Assembly (NCBI GenBank): GCA_951217055.1
Contig: OX578281.1
Location: 15,043,344-15,107,343 of the forward strand
DNA length: 64,000 nucleotides
Direction of reading: 5' to 3'
Origin: Gerris lacustris
Lineage: Eukaryota; Arthropoda; Insecta; Hemiptera; Gerridae
Under the pieces are notes generated by a model. The model had not been told where the DNA came from. It saw only the letters and a program-made list of their open reading frames with translations, and did no database searches. Each line of letters starts with the position of its first letter. The stretch's first letter is position 1. This document shows, one piece after another, positions 23,308 through 34,374 of this stretch. A program made the position numbers and the translations under genes.

Positions 23308-23860
23308 GACTGCCAATTAGTGTGGCACTTTATTGTTATATTACTATTAACGTTATATTATTTTATTGTTAAATTGCTTATTGTGTAAAAACTATTAATA
23401 GTATTTAGAGATCTTTAACACTTCATAGCGGTGTCGCTGTTGGTTTTACTAAAAAATTATATTTGAAAAAAATGTTCGTCTCATTGAATAGATGAAGTTA
23501 GATTTTATCCCCGACCTAAAATTCCAATTTTAAATTTGAAGTTCACGTGTACGCGAGCGTTGTTCGTGAACGCTTGGACGGATAACGTTGTCCAACGAAC
23601 TCGTCCTGGGCATTGGTAAAATGAACATGTCTACCAAATTTCATCAAAATCGGTAGACATTTACTCAAGTTATCGTCGCACGTTTCATAATTCGCGGATA
23701 CACAGACCGACAGACAGACAGACACGAAACCAAAAATGTTCCCTGATGTCTGAAACGGATTTCTGTCTTGGAATTTTTAAAATCGGAGACATAAAAGTTT
23801 TTCGTTCTCAAAAGTGAACACAATGCTTCCGTTACCTTTGGTAAGCTCGGAAGCAAAATA
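23308..23860 (+). mobile_element. Chimeric repeat: family A ends around a family I middle
   Basis: It opens with the family A start ('ctgccaattagtgtggcac', 23312-23330). The middle at 23405-23700 is the reverse complement of family I at 51540-51860 ('gtgtcgctgttggttttact', 'tccaacgaactcg'). It closes with the family A 3' part, including 'aaacggatttctgtcttgga' and the hairpin 'ttacctttggtaagctcg'. Two 60-63-codon minus-strand frames here are shadows. Confidence 0.7.
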
Positions 23861-23892
23861 AATAATTGTATTTGTTATTGTAACCAATGTTA

Positions 23893-24440
23893 TTTTTACT
23901 TTCTCATATAAAAAAAAGTATTGTGATGGCACAAAAATTCATTTTAGAGATTTTGATGAATTTACACGTTTGAGTCCAAAAAAATGTTTTAGTATAGGTT
24001 GTAAAAAATGTCTGTCTGTCGTCTGTGCAGATGCATGGAGCCTAAACTACTGGACTGATATTGACGAAATTTGGCATACATACTCAGAAAAATCATACTC
24101 AAAGACGAAATTGAGAAATGAATTTTTGCTCCAAATTTGGTAGCGCCCCAAAAACTCAAAAAAAAACTTGAAAAACAATTATTTCTCGCAAAACACTTCC
24201 GACGATTTTAATTTAAAAAAATCTTCAATGTAGCCCATTTAAATACGACTCTAACGATATAAGCCGTTTCCCTGGGGAAAAATCTATTTCCTGAGAAAAT
24301 AGGGTTCGATTTCCCACCGAGGAGAAGTTATTTTTATGATACATTTTGATAAAAATTGCAATAATAATTAAATTTAATACGAAAACTAATAAATGGCTAA
24401 ATAATTATGAGCTCGAATATGAGAAAGTTTGTCTGAGTTG
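23893..24440 (+). mobile_element. Family B repeat, copy 4 (near complete)
   Basis: Order: terminal hairpin region ('ttactttctcatataaaaa'), 'gattttgatgaatttacacg', GTCTGTCTGTCGTCTG (about 24012), core 'ctgatattgacgaaatttgg' (about 24057), 'tagcgccccaaaaactc', 'tttccctggggaaaaatc', a B-box-like GGTTCGATTTC (about 24303), and 'gagctcgaatatgagaaagt'. The B box gives it a SINE-like look, although the tRNA part is not a full fold and sits far from the 5' end. Confidence 0.8.
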
Positions 24441-24933
24441 TCTCAGACCGATTTTTATCCTTTATTTTGCAATTCTCATAGTGTTATCGATTAATTCAGG
24501 AACTAATTTAGCATGTTTGTTCTTCTCTAAGGTAAACGTGCCGATGTAATAACAATTAACTAGCCTGATCAAATCAAACTTTATATCCTAAACAAACAAA
24601 CTATCATCCAATTTCTCTACATCCTGCACCTCTCTAGTGACATATTATATATATTTATTTTATAATTTTCTTTTGTAGTTGTTAACCATTTTTATGATTT
24701 TTTATAAATAAATAATAATATAAAAATATATATCATTTTTAGGGTCTTATTTGGGTTACAAAGGCCTATTCATTTTCCTCTCCTTTATTCTTTTTTTAAA
24801 GTATATTAGGGCTTCGCCAGGCTGGTAATTATTTTTTTTTTTAATATGCGTCATTAATTTTTTTTTAACCTTATTATTTGTTATGGTTTGCATCTTTTTA
24901 TTTAAATTTATATATATTTAATAAATATTTTTA

Positions 24934-25262
24934 AAAATAGTCTGCCAATCAGTGATGCACCATAAATGTCCTCGCCAGCTATCGAGTACTTTAATGATAA
25001 TTTTCTTCTACGTCCCATATTTTTCTAATTAATTTTATTTACCCTTTTTTAAATCTTTCAACTAAAATTAATTTCTTCGTTTCACCTCGGGATGTGATTA
25101 TTCTGAACATGTATGCCAAATTACGTCAAAATCGGTCCAGTAGTTTAGGCACCTACCTATACATCTGCTAAAACTATTTTTTTGGACTCAGTGGACCTCA
25201 AAACGTGTAAGTCCTTGAAAATCTTAAAATAAAATTTTCTCGCCATCAGTGTACTTTCTCTT
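24934..25262 (+). mobile_element. Family A start joined to a family B copy
   Basis: A family A terminus (24937, 'agtctgccaatcagtgatgc') is followed by about 130 bp of other sequence. Then comes a minus-oriented family B end: core 'ccaaattacgtcaaaatcgg' at 25115 and hairpin 'tactttctctttatatta' at 25252. Confidence 0.6.
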
Positions 25263-25307
25263 TATATTAAATAAACAGGTCAAGCGTGTGCTAGTCAGCA
25301 CACAGCG

Positions 25308-25996
25308 AGGGTCCGTAGGCCACACTAATATAGTGTTTAACTGTAAAGTGTGTAAACAGTGTTTTTTTAAAATGCTAAAAAGCTCACTTTGAACCATTCT
25401 AAGGGTCTAATATTCTCAAAACACACTCTGATAAAGTATTTTTTTGCCACTGAACCGGACTACAACCATATAAATACATCGAAAAGACCATAATTATAAA
25501 AAACGTATTTTGTCAATAAAAAAATAAAATAATATTTTTTTTCGAAATTTCCAAAAAGTGGTATCTTTACTTTTGGTCGAAGAATGTTCAGGAATTTTTT
25601 CAGATTTTTTGCACTTCACATAAGCGAGATAGAGGGGGGGGGGGGCATGTTTCAAACCCACTTCAAACTTGCCTACGCTCGCCCTATCAAAGTTATAAAA
25701 TAAGAATTATATATTTTTGTAATCAGCTCGACGTACCCTTTCATATGATACCCGGCCCCTTTCATATATTTTTTTTTTCGGTGTCGAAAAAAAAAATATA
25801 TTAACCCTTAAGTTTTTTTACCCTAATTTTTTTGAAAAATATTTTTTTTAGGTCGCTATATTTTTAAAGTATGTGGGCAGGTACAAGACACATACATGCC
25901 AAATTTCAAAGTGATCGGACGAAAGGTGTAGCCGTGAGAGCACGGACAGACACACGCAGGCAAATATAAGGGTCCTTGGTTTTGCCTACGGACCCT
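25308..25996. mobile_element. Inverted-repeat element, ends AGGGTCCGTAGGC
   Basis: The 13-base AGGGTCCGTAGGC at 25308-25320 is exactly inverted at 25984-25996. The interior holds the shared core ('atgccaaatttcaaagtgat', about 25906) and a run of sequence close to 'agggtccttggttttgcc'. No transposase frame. No clear target duplication. Confidence 0.5.
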
Positions 25997-26280
25997 AAAA
26001 ATAAAAATAGTTTGTTGTAAAAATAAAGAATTCATTTAATAAGTTAAATAAAATAACGTAGGATTTGATATTTGGACTTTAAAATCGTGTATCTTTCATT
26101 AAAATGTTTGCATTTACCAACTTTTGTTTACGAGACAGATTTTATTTCATGTTAAACAATGAAAGAATAATTATTTTTCAAAAATATATATCAAGTTAAG
26201 ATTGATGTTGCTATATTAACAAAGAAAGGTTTCTATAATTTCATTTAAAATTATTTTGACATTCAGGATCATTTTGTTCA

Positions 26281-26698
26281 ATGTCAAAAGCAATCACAAA
26301 TATTCAATCTTTGGAAAGTAATGAGCATTCATGATTGCTTTCGTACAGGAACCATAAATACTCATTACTTTCCTAAAGATTGAGTATTATATTAGGTATT
26401 TAACAAGATTTAATTTTGTTTAGCGTACAGTAAAATAAAAGAAATACTACTGAGAAAGAGGGAGAATTATTAGGTGGAGAATTAGGGTGAGAATTACTAT
26501 TGAGAAAATTACGATGAGAAATGACTTTTGAGGGAAAGTAATTACTATTGAGAAGTTCAAAAGCAATCATAAATACTTAATCTATGGAAAGTAATGAGCA
26601 TTCATGATTGCTTTTGTACAGGAGCCATAAATGCTCATTACTTTCTTGAAGATATTATGTATATAACATGATTTAATTTTGTTTAGCGTACATTACTT
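26281..26698 (+). repeat. Two direct copies of a hairpin-forming repeat
   Basis: 26281-26436 and 26555-26698 are homologous over about 145 bp. In each, 'aaagcaatca' near the start pairs with 'tgattgcttt' further on, and 'ggaaagtaatgagcat' pairs with 'atactcattactttcc' (copy 1) or 'atgctcattacttt' (copy 2). The two pairings overlap, so they are mutually exclusive. Both copies end 'gatttaattttgtttagcgt'. No open frame is shared. Confidence 0.85.
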
Positions 26699-26699
26699 T

Positions 26700-27462
26700 A
26701 ATTTTCTTGACTTTTTTTTTTTTTTGCTGGCACCATGTTTTTTAAGTAGATTTCCTTCTTTTTTCGGAGAGAAAGCTGTATTGACATTTGGTTGAACCTA
26801 ATGTTGGGTACTGGTGAACCATGCCCCAACCCGAGCAAGAGGTCCTGGAGAGTTGATTGCCTTGCCGACAATGCATTCAAATGAAGCAAACCTTCCGTCT
26901 CACTACCTAACGAGCCTCATTGATTTCTACCCACAAACCCCAAGCTTTTTAGCATTTCTCAAGAAAACGAGGAAGAAGAAAAAAAAAAAAACAACACTGG
27001 AATTCCTCTTCATCCTGGTAGAAATATAAGCTAACAGAGGTTCGCTGTCAATTTTCACTCGCCCCTTTAAACTATCAATTTTATTCTTTCAATATTCTGG
27101 TCAAGTGTTTTCGGAACCTCTGCTTTTTCTGCTTTTATTTTTCCCACTATTTTTCTCTCTCTTTCTTTAATTTTCATCTGTTATCAGTGATTTATTTTTT
27201 TAATTGCATCTTCGAAAAGCGATAAGCACAATAGTTAATGTTGTATCCGCCTATGGTGATTAGACTTAAATTTAATTAATTTAAGTGAACTGAATTGACG
27301 GAGTACTCATAAATATAAACTTAATAGCTAATGTTAGAGACATATATAAGACCAGACCCTAAATTCATAAAATTCACCTCTGAATTAAATAAAAAAAATC
27401 TTAAAAGAAATAAAAATAAATCTGATTCAAATTTACTATATTCAATTTCGGGAAGAAAAATA
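26700..27462. other. Stretch with no recognisable feature
   Basis: No gene can be supported. The 71- and 63-codon frames at 26698-27029 run through poly-A/poly-T and lack recognisable domains. Confidence 0.45.
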
Positions 27463-27490
27463 AATATAGTCTGCCAATTAGTGTGGTATA
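27463..27490 (+). mobile_element. Family A terminal fragment, interrupted
   Basis: 'Agtctgccaattagtgtggt' is the family A start. It breaks off directly at the MITE that follows, so the MITE probably inserted into a family A copy. Confidence 0.55.
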
Positions 27491-27660
27491 AAGGCCCCCA
27501 TACACGGTCAACATGTTTGCGCAAACATTTTGACTATGTATGGATGGGGCTGTTTGATGTTTGTGCAAACATGATGTTTGACCTTTATGGCCTAAATTTG
27601 CTCGTCATCAGGTTTGCGCAAACATTTTGCGCAAAATGTTTGATCGTGTATGGGGGCCTT
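27491..27660. mobile_element. Short MITE, ends AAGGCCCCCATACACG
   Basis: AAGGCCCCCATACACG at 27491-27506 is exactly inverted at 27645-27660. The 170-bp body contains repeats of the near-palindrome TGTTTGCGCAAACA. It has no coding capacity, and the 112-codon frame crossing it is chance. No clear target duplication is seen, so the superfamily is open. Confidence 0.8.
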
Positions 27661-27669
27661 GGGCCTTAA

Positions 27670-29060
27670 ACGTAATTAGACAAAATAAAGAGAAAATAAA
27701 TAAAAGACCGAGCAGTCCGGGGTCTAAGTTACCTGAATGTCACTTCATAAACATCTATTTTATAATAATGATGTACCTAACTATATAAACTAGTTTAAAA
27801 AATCTCTGACGTGGTATCCAGAAGATCTCCAGAAGATCTAATTGATAAGACATTTTTTCTGGTCATGGTAACCTATGCTATAGCATATTCATTTCATATT
27901 ACGTTGTTGTTCGTGTCTAGATTTGTTCAACACGTAACACGTAAACACGAGGTATTCATTTCAAAGTATCAACTTTAATTCAACACATCTTGAAGATTGT
28001 TCCAACTATTTAACGAGAACGAATTCGGCTGTAAGGGTTATGCAAATCGAGGTATGCATAATGCGAAAGGGTTTTCCACAGCTATGAGGGTTGGCGACAT
28101 GTTTTAGGCTTCCCACTTCCCAACCCTTCGGACAGTTAACGTAAGTAGGAAGAAGGGTCAGAAAACCTCATCTCCGCAAATGGTACGCCCATTTCGTGTT
28201 ACACGATGTCCCAATGTTTCCCACGTGGGGAGTCCTTGTCCCCCATTTACCGGCTTAATTTGACTCCGGAGCAGTGGTCTAGGGTCAGTCGAGGGTCACT
28301 ACTAACCATCTGTCGACGTTTTTCAGGTGGGGCAAAGGTCATTTTAAAATTATTATCCTTGGGCTCAATTTTAGATTCTGGTTTGTTACTAAGACAATGG
28401 GAATGCCATTATGTAGATACGGCTTTGCAGAATCTTGATTAATTATTATAATTTTCTTTTAAACAACCATTTTAATTATTATAAAAGTTTATCAGTTAAA
28501 CTATTTCTTTCTCAAATACTTGATAATATATAGTATATACACAGTCGGACCTCTTAATTACGAACTTTTGTACAATAAAAATCTCTATATAACGAATATT
28601 TTTTATGTCCCAACGAATTATCCCAATAAAAGTGTTTCTTTAGAATGAAAATAATTTTTCCGACAGTGTTTTTGCATTCCTTTACTTTCTTTAAACCATT
28701 TTTAGGAGTTTCTTGCTGTAGCATGCTAATAATTTTGCGTATTCTTCCTCCATTAGTTTAAATGAAATCGGAATAATCATTGCAAAGTCACAGTATAGAG
28801 ATAATCTCTTAGTCTCAGTTTAGAATTCATTTCGGACTTTTATAAAGCTCTTGACATTTAACAGCGTAATCTACTCAGCGTACAACTGTCTAAAAGAAAG
28901 TCATCACTTTCAGAATACATCAATCTATTCTAAGACATAGATAAAAGAATGAAGAACAAAGAATTATCACGTAGTTATGAAATCGCTCCGAATTCATTGT
29001 CAACAGTTTTGAAAAACCGGGATTCAATATTTAAACTATTAGAAACAAGTGGAGATTTTT
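27670..29060. other. Stretch with no recognisable gene
   Basis: Mixed AT-rich DNA with a more balanced part at about 28020-28440. The 78-codon frame at 28206-28442 shows no domain that I recognise. I see no RNA gene or repeat. Confidence 0.4.
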
Positions 29061-29061
29061 A

Positions 29062-29697
29062 AAAGCAAATCGGTCCGAGGCAACTCAGTCAAACTTTCTC
29101 ATATACGAGTTCATAATTATGTACTTAGTCCAGTATTTTCCATTTATTAGTTTTCATTGGTACATTTACGAGTTTTCTTAGGTACATTTACGAGTAATTA
29201 TTATTGAAAATAATTTCATAATTTATCATAAAAATAACTTCTCTTAGGCGGGGAATCGAACCCGGCCTCTCTCCGTCCGCGTTTAAAGCTGTTTTCTCAG
29301 GATCTCGATTTTTCCAAGGAAAACGGCTTTACATCGTTATATTCGTATTTAAATGGACTACATTTTAGAATTTTCTAATACAATTCTTCGGAACCGTTAT
29401 CGAGAAATTTATTTTTTTCATGTTTTTTTAAAGAGTTTTTGGGACTGAATTAGCGCCCTCAAATTTGGAGTTAATATTCATTTTTCGATTTCACCTCGGG
29501 GTATGATTTTTTTCTGAAAATGTATGCCAAATTTCTTGAAAATCGGCTAGGCGTCTGCACAGACAGACGCCAGGCAGACATTTTTTTTAAAAACCACCTT
29601 TTTGAACTCAAGGGACCTCAAAACGTGTAAATCCATCAAAATCTCAAACCGAATTTTCGAGCCATCACAATACCTTCTCTTTATATGAGAAAGTAAA
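29062..29697 (-). mobile_element. Family B repeat, copy 6 (longest)
   Basis: Minus orientation. The terminal hairpin ACTTTCTC/GAGAAAGT lies at 29674-29696. The order then is 'gattttgatggatttacac', a GTCTG tract, the core 'gattttcaagaaatttgg' (about 29527), 'tttgagggcgctaa', 'ttccttggaaaaatcg', and a perfect B box GGGTTCGATTCCCCGCC (reverse complement of about 29249-29265). The far end is 'tcgtatatgagaaagttt'. It defines the family's full length as roughly 635 bp. Confidence 0.85.
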
Positions 29698-30019
29698 TAT
29701 CTAAATGTAGTGAGAATGAAGTATTAGATAATGAAATAAAATAAATTTACCTGGGTGAAAATGATACGGCATAAAAATCTTCCTCTTTCATGATCACTAT
29801 TTTTTTCTTTTAAGAATGAAAATTCTATACAGCGATTTTTTTTCTAGAACCATCAATTTCGTTGTATGGACGTCCGACTGTATGTATTTATATGTATGAG
29901 AGAAAGTCTTTTGATGAATGAAAAATATTGTTTTTAAACAATGTCTCACCGTTTGCCATTCTCCTTGGTTCACGCTGATTGTACCTTAACATATAATTAT
30001 AATTAATCTAAATTAATTA

Positions 30020-30088
30020 ATTGTTTGTTTTGTTTTGTTTCAGGTAAGTCTTCTTGACTGATAATTAATTGTAAGAGTGTAAGTAAGT
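30020..30088 (+). promoter_or_regulatory. Candidate recursive splice (ratchet) site
   Basis: A 20-base T/G tract ends TTTCAG at 30043 and is followed without a gap by GTAAGTC. This makes a strong 3' splice site directly abutting a strong 5' splice site. Further GTAAGT 5'-site matches follow at 30079 and 30083, as expected of a recursive exon. TAAAT/TTAAT candidates for a branch point lie 20-35 bases upstream. The surroundings match no repeat family that I found in this window. Confidence 0.55.
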
Positions 30089-30089
30089 T

Positions 30090-31380
30090 GAATTCATATT
30101 AATTTTTTAGTTGAAGTCATAATTATTTTTCTTAGATTTGTTTCGTTTTGATCTTACTCATTAGTTGCTTTTTTATTACAATTAATTAGTGAAGTTTTTA
30201 CTCTTTTCTTTCCTTAGTCTTTATAAAGAGGAAGTATTGCTTTTGTCACAAACATTTTTAAGGTTCCCTAAGCCAAAACAACACATTTTTGAACTTAACA
30301 AATTGTATGAGAATGCATAGAGAATAAACTGACTATTTCGATTAAATTAGACAAACATGATTAGAGAAATTAATTCTAGATTTAAATTTAGAGGCTCGGC
30401 CCTCCAAAACTCTAAAAAAATAATTTATTTTGTTTCTTTTTTTTCTACAACAAATTGTTATAAATTTTGGACAAGTTTGTCGCATTGATTTTATTAATAA
30501 TGTCACTGCCATTAGCAGCGAGCGACTGAAGATACGACGTTCTGAATGAGGAATCAAGATCGTTATTTGAAGTTATTTGAATGTGTACTTGACATTGGCA
30601 TTGGCATACACTTCGCACGTCAAGACAACTTGTATTTGTTTTTAGTATTTAATTTTATATTGTTTTTTGTATAGTCTTGACGAGTCATTCAGAAGAAAGT
30701 GTGTTTACCATAGTTAAATTAGTTAAAATAAGTTTTGTGACAAAGTTCTAGTAAAATCATAATTTTTTGTAACGTAGAGGCTAAATTCAATAAACTCTTC
30801 AGTTACAGCTTAGTAAAGTTATTCTAGTAGATATATAGTTTTGCGCTATAGCAGCGACAGTAAAGTATTTGTAGATTTATCGTTGAGTTTAAAGAGTTGT
30901 CAAATGAGAAAAAGATTACTCGGTCAAATTTGCTATTAACCCAAGTATTAACTTAATTTGGGGTGTCTTCGAAAATTATGTTTTAACTAAGCTAAATAAC
31001 TGTGAAGATCCAAATCTCATTTAGACAAATATTTCAGACATCTTTAAAAACCCTGAAACTAATCGAAACATGCTTTTTGACATCTAAACGATGTTTTTTA
31101 CATATTTCTAAATTTAAATCTTTTGCATATTTTACTTTCCCTCGTCTTGTTTATTCTCTCTCTCTAAATGTAAGTTTGCTTCTTAAAGGTTAAAAATTCT
31201 TCAGAAAAACTCCTCTTGAATAGTCCTTAAGCATGACTTCTTAAGTATATCTACTAAGTTAAATTTATATAAAAATAGAAATTCTTGGAGTTAATAAATA
31301 ATAATAACACATAAAAACAAAGTTTTTATTATAAATCCATTATATCTACATACATAAAAGTCAACGTGGGTGTATATTCT
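30090..31380. other. AT-rich stretch with no recognisable feature
   Basis: No supported exon, RNA or repeat. The 63- and 71-codon frames here have no recognisable domain. Confidence 0.45.
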
Positions 31381-31394
31381 TTACAGACTCTTTT

Positions 31395-31800
31395 TCATTT
31401 TTTTTTTAAATACCTGAACGAAATTTGGCACACATATTTTTTAATCTCTATTGCTAAAAATACTGGCGTAGTTTCATCCTCTAATACTCACTCATTTTTC
31501 AATATGGCGGCCATAATGTACTATTTTTAAGGCAAAATTCCACCTAATCACCTAATAATCACAACACCTCGAAAACTGTTAAGTTTAAAATCATGCATTT
31601 TGCTACAAAACATTATTATTTTATCATGTATGTAAAAAATGTTATTATTTTATCATGTAGTTTCACTATGAAAGTATATTTTTGATCCGCTATTTTATTT
31701 AAGATGGTGGCAATTTTTACACATTTTTATAGTGCTATATCTCCCGAAATATTTGGCCAAGAGTCTTGAAATTTGAGAAATAGATAGTTCTTTTTTCAGA
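31395..31800. mobile_element. Diverged dispersed repeat with the shared GAAATTTGG core
   Basis: It contains 'ctgaacgaaatttggcacac' (about 31416), a 'caatatggcggccataat' block and 'cctgatgaaattt'-like variants further on. It resembles the sequence around 40230-40460 in content. Ends are not clear. Confidence 0.35.
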
Positions 31801-31827
31801 TAGATTCTTTGAGATAATTAAAAATTT

Positions 31828-32170
31828 AAACTTTCCGTAGTATGAATACTACCTAAAACTTAAAAGAAAGAAATTTCTATTTGATTGTACAAGGTACAGG
31901 TACTAAATGGGTACTTTATAATTATAAGCGATAATTCTCGGTCTAGTTCTATTGTCGTAAATATCGACTCCTAGACTTGTCGACAATTGAAAGCTTAATT
32001 CGGGTCTAGGAATAATTACTGACAGATATTATTCTTCTGTGTAGCTTAGTTGGGCAGACCACTATACTGGAAATATAGAGGCCGTGGTACGAGTACCGGC
32101 GCTGGAGTCTATTTTTCTCTGTCTGTCTCCCTTTGTTAATAATAATTATAATTTGATTTAATATTTTTAT
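31828..32170 (+). mobile_element. SINE family S1, copy 1
   Basis: Order: 'ctttccgtagtatgaatact', 'gattgtacaaggtacaggta', 'actttataattataagcg', a 73-base tRNA-like head at 32035-32107, then a tail 'tttttctctgtctgtctccc' and 'taataataattataattt'. The tRNA-like part keeps an A-box-like TAGCTTAGT and a damaged B box. The same order is found at 33930 and 60085. Confidence 0.75.
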
Positions 32171-32174
32171 AAAG

Positions 32175-33480
32175 GAATAATTAATCAGGCAAAAAATGAG
32201 AGCACAGGATTAATGATCAAAGGCTCAGTTTCTAATATAATCCATGTTCCATGTGTGGTAACGCATGAGGGTTTATGTTTCTAAACACAAGAGTCAAACA
32301 GAATTAACAGAGTTTGAGGTGGTAGGAAGCCGCGCCCCGATTCTCTGTTTTCTCAGGTTCGATACCAATTTGTTAAGTGGCGTTTAATGATTGTTTAATT
32401 AAGGGGAATAGAGGGGAGGTAAAATCTCGACGTGGAACTCGGGGGGGCTAGAGTGCTTCGAACCAATTAATCACTCCCGCGGAGCAACTCCGGGGTGACT
32501 CCGGTTTAGTCAAAAGGAGAATTGAGGCAAGCTCCCACCCCCTTCCCAAAATTTTCAAGTGGTTAGCAAACAAGAGGGAAGTGTAAGAGGGAAGCCACTT
32601 GGGAACAGGTCAGAAAGGAAAACACCATCGAAAATTTCTAGTTGAAATATAAAAAAAGAGTACGCAAAGATGAATTTACATTTACATAGTACATAGGAAG
32701 CAAAGGGGATGTAGAAGTAAACAAGTACAGGTTGAAATAACCCTGAGTTATGGTTTGAGACAAACAATAACAATTTGTTGAGATTACCTCCGGGGGAAAA
32801 CGTGCAAGGGAGCGACCGACGATAAGTTAAACGGAGCATGAGGGAAAGGTATAGTGAACAATAATATCACTGAAGAAAAGGGTGTCCACTGAGTGTGCTT
32901 AATGGCGATCGAACGGCCCTCTCATCTCAAGATTACCTCCACTGTGTGCTCCACTGTGGGCGGGCTCCACACTGAGAAGAAGGGAAATTGAAGAGGAGGA
33001 ACCTTGTAGAGACCGTCGAGGGATGTAACCGAGCGTAATAAAGACATCCTTAGCTCGGGAATACATTTAAATCAGGGGTTGCTAGTGAGGAGGGCAGATT
33101 CGACTCGAACCTCTTCACTATCAAATATCCTCCGTTAGGGCACATTCTTTTCCACGACCTCTCCCTTCAATTAACTTAAACAACTTAGGGTGGATTCGAA
33201 AATTGAAGAGCCGTCGTTAAAACAAAGATGTTTTTATTCTATTAATTCTTACCCTTTTATTATAATTCACATTTTTTGTTAGCTCTTAATTTAGATCTAT
33301 CAGTTATATAAGAGTTATTGCCTTTTTTAATCTACAAAAATAATACGAATTAACCAATAATATGACATAATTGTCTACAGAATACTAAAGACAAATTGTA
33401 TTAATAAATAATGTTATTTATAAAATACTTAGAAATTACTCCACAATAACAACAGTTATAATATTAAAAATACGCTTTTA
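32175..33480. other. Non-repetitive stretch of more balanced composition
   Basis: No domain is recognised. Around 32300-32350 there is a B-box-like GGTTCGATACC, but I cannot fold a tRNA. The 94-codon minus-strand frame at 32555-32839 shows no recognisable domain. It may be unique intergenic or intronic DNA. Confidence 0.4.
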
Positions 33481-33487
33481 TATATGG

Positions 33488-33488
<1 letters not shown>

Positions 33489-33568
<80 letters not shown>
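33489..33568. repeat. (AT)n microsatellite
   Basis: About 40 uninterrupted TA dinucleotides. Confidence 0.97.
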
Positions 33569-33572
<4 letters not shown>

Positions 33573-33929
33573 CTGATACATAACTTTTGGCATACAGGAG
33601 GTAATGAAGGAAGCTTTTAAAACAATCTCGAGAAAATTAGACTGTAACTGGGTCGTCTCACAGTTCCGAGTCTAAAGTTTATTCAAGATTTATTTCCATC
33701 AAACTTGTTTTGATTTATTTATTTATTTATTTATTTTTTTTAAATTTTATTTATTATTTAAACATTTACAACATACCATGTATCATCAATATTTATCTAA
33801 CATCAATATCTTCTTTCAAATGTGAAGGTAGCTCCGTGGTCTTGTTGTATATAATATTTTGATGCCAAGCATACTATTTATTAATTAAATTTAATAGAGG
33901 TTTAATCGTATAAATGTATAAAAAATTAA

Positions 33930-34272
33930 AATTTAAATCAAATTATAATTATTATTAACTACGGGAAACAGACAGTGAAAAATACACTCCAGCGCCGGGA
34001 TTTGAACCACGAGCCTCTATATTTCCAGTATAGCGCTCTTCCATCTAAGCTACGCAGGAGAATGATTTTTCACTACCGTAATCGATAACTAGTCCCGAAT
34101 CCAAGCTTTCAATATTCATATACATTTAGACAGTCAATATTTATGACATTAGAACTAAACCAAGAATTAACGCTTATAATTATAAAGTACTCAATTAGTA
34201 CCTGTACCTTGTACAATCAATTCGAAATTCAATTTTTAAGTTTTTGGTAGTTTTCATACTGCGGAAAGTTAA
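33930..34272 (-). mobile_element. SINE family S1, copy 2
   Basis: Minus-strand copy. The tRNA-like part at 33987-34059 is 73 bases. It keeps a 6-of-7 acceptor stem, a D arm, an anticodon stem-loop with TGGAAAT and a good B box GGTTCAAATCC. The T stem pairs badly. With GGA in the anticodon position it would read Ser codons, but the variable arm is short, unlike real tRNA-Ser. I therefore call it a SINE head and not a tRNA gene. Confidence 0.8.
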
Positions 34273-34369
34273 ATTTTAATTTAAATCAAATTATAATTAT
34301 TATTAACTACGGGAAACAGACATTAACTTTCCGTAGTATGAAAACTACCAAAAACTTAAAAATTGAATT
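34226..34369. repeat. 47-bp inverted repeat at the end of S1 copy 2
   Basis: 34226-34272 and 34323-34369 are reverse complements with one mismatch, based on the S1 end block 'ctttccgtagtatgaaaact'. Between them lies a partial S1 tail. This looks like two S1 ends joined in mirror order. Confidence 0.9.
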
Positions 34370-34374
34370 AAAAA

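Noticed and set aside
27331..27669. 112-codon frame
   Set aside because: It crosses from unique DNA through a family A fragment into a MITE, so it is chance.
34323..34369. Intrinsic bacterial-type terminator
   Set aside because: The inverted repeat is made of SINE-end sequence in a eukaryotic genome.
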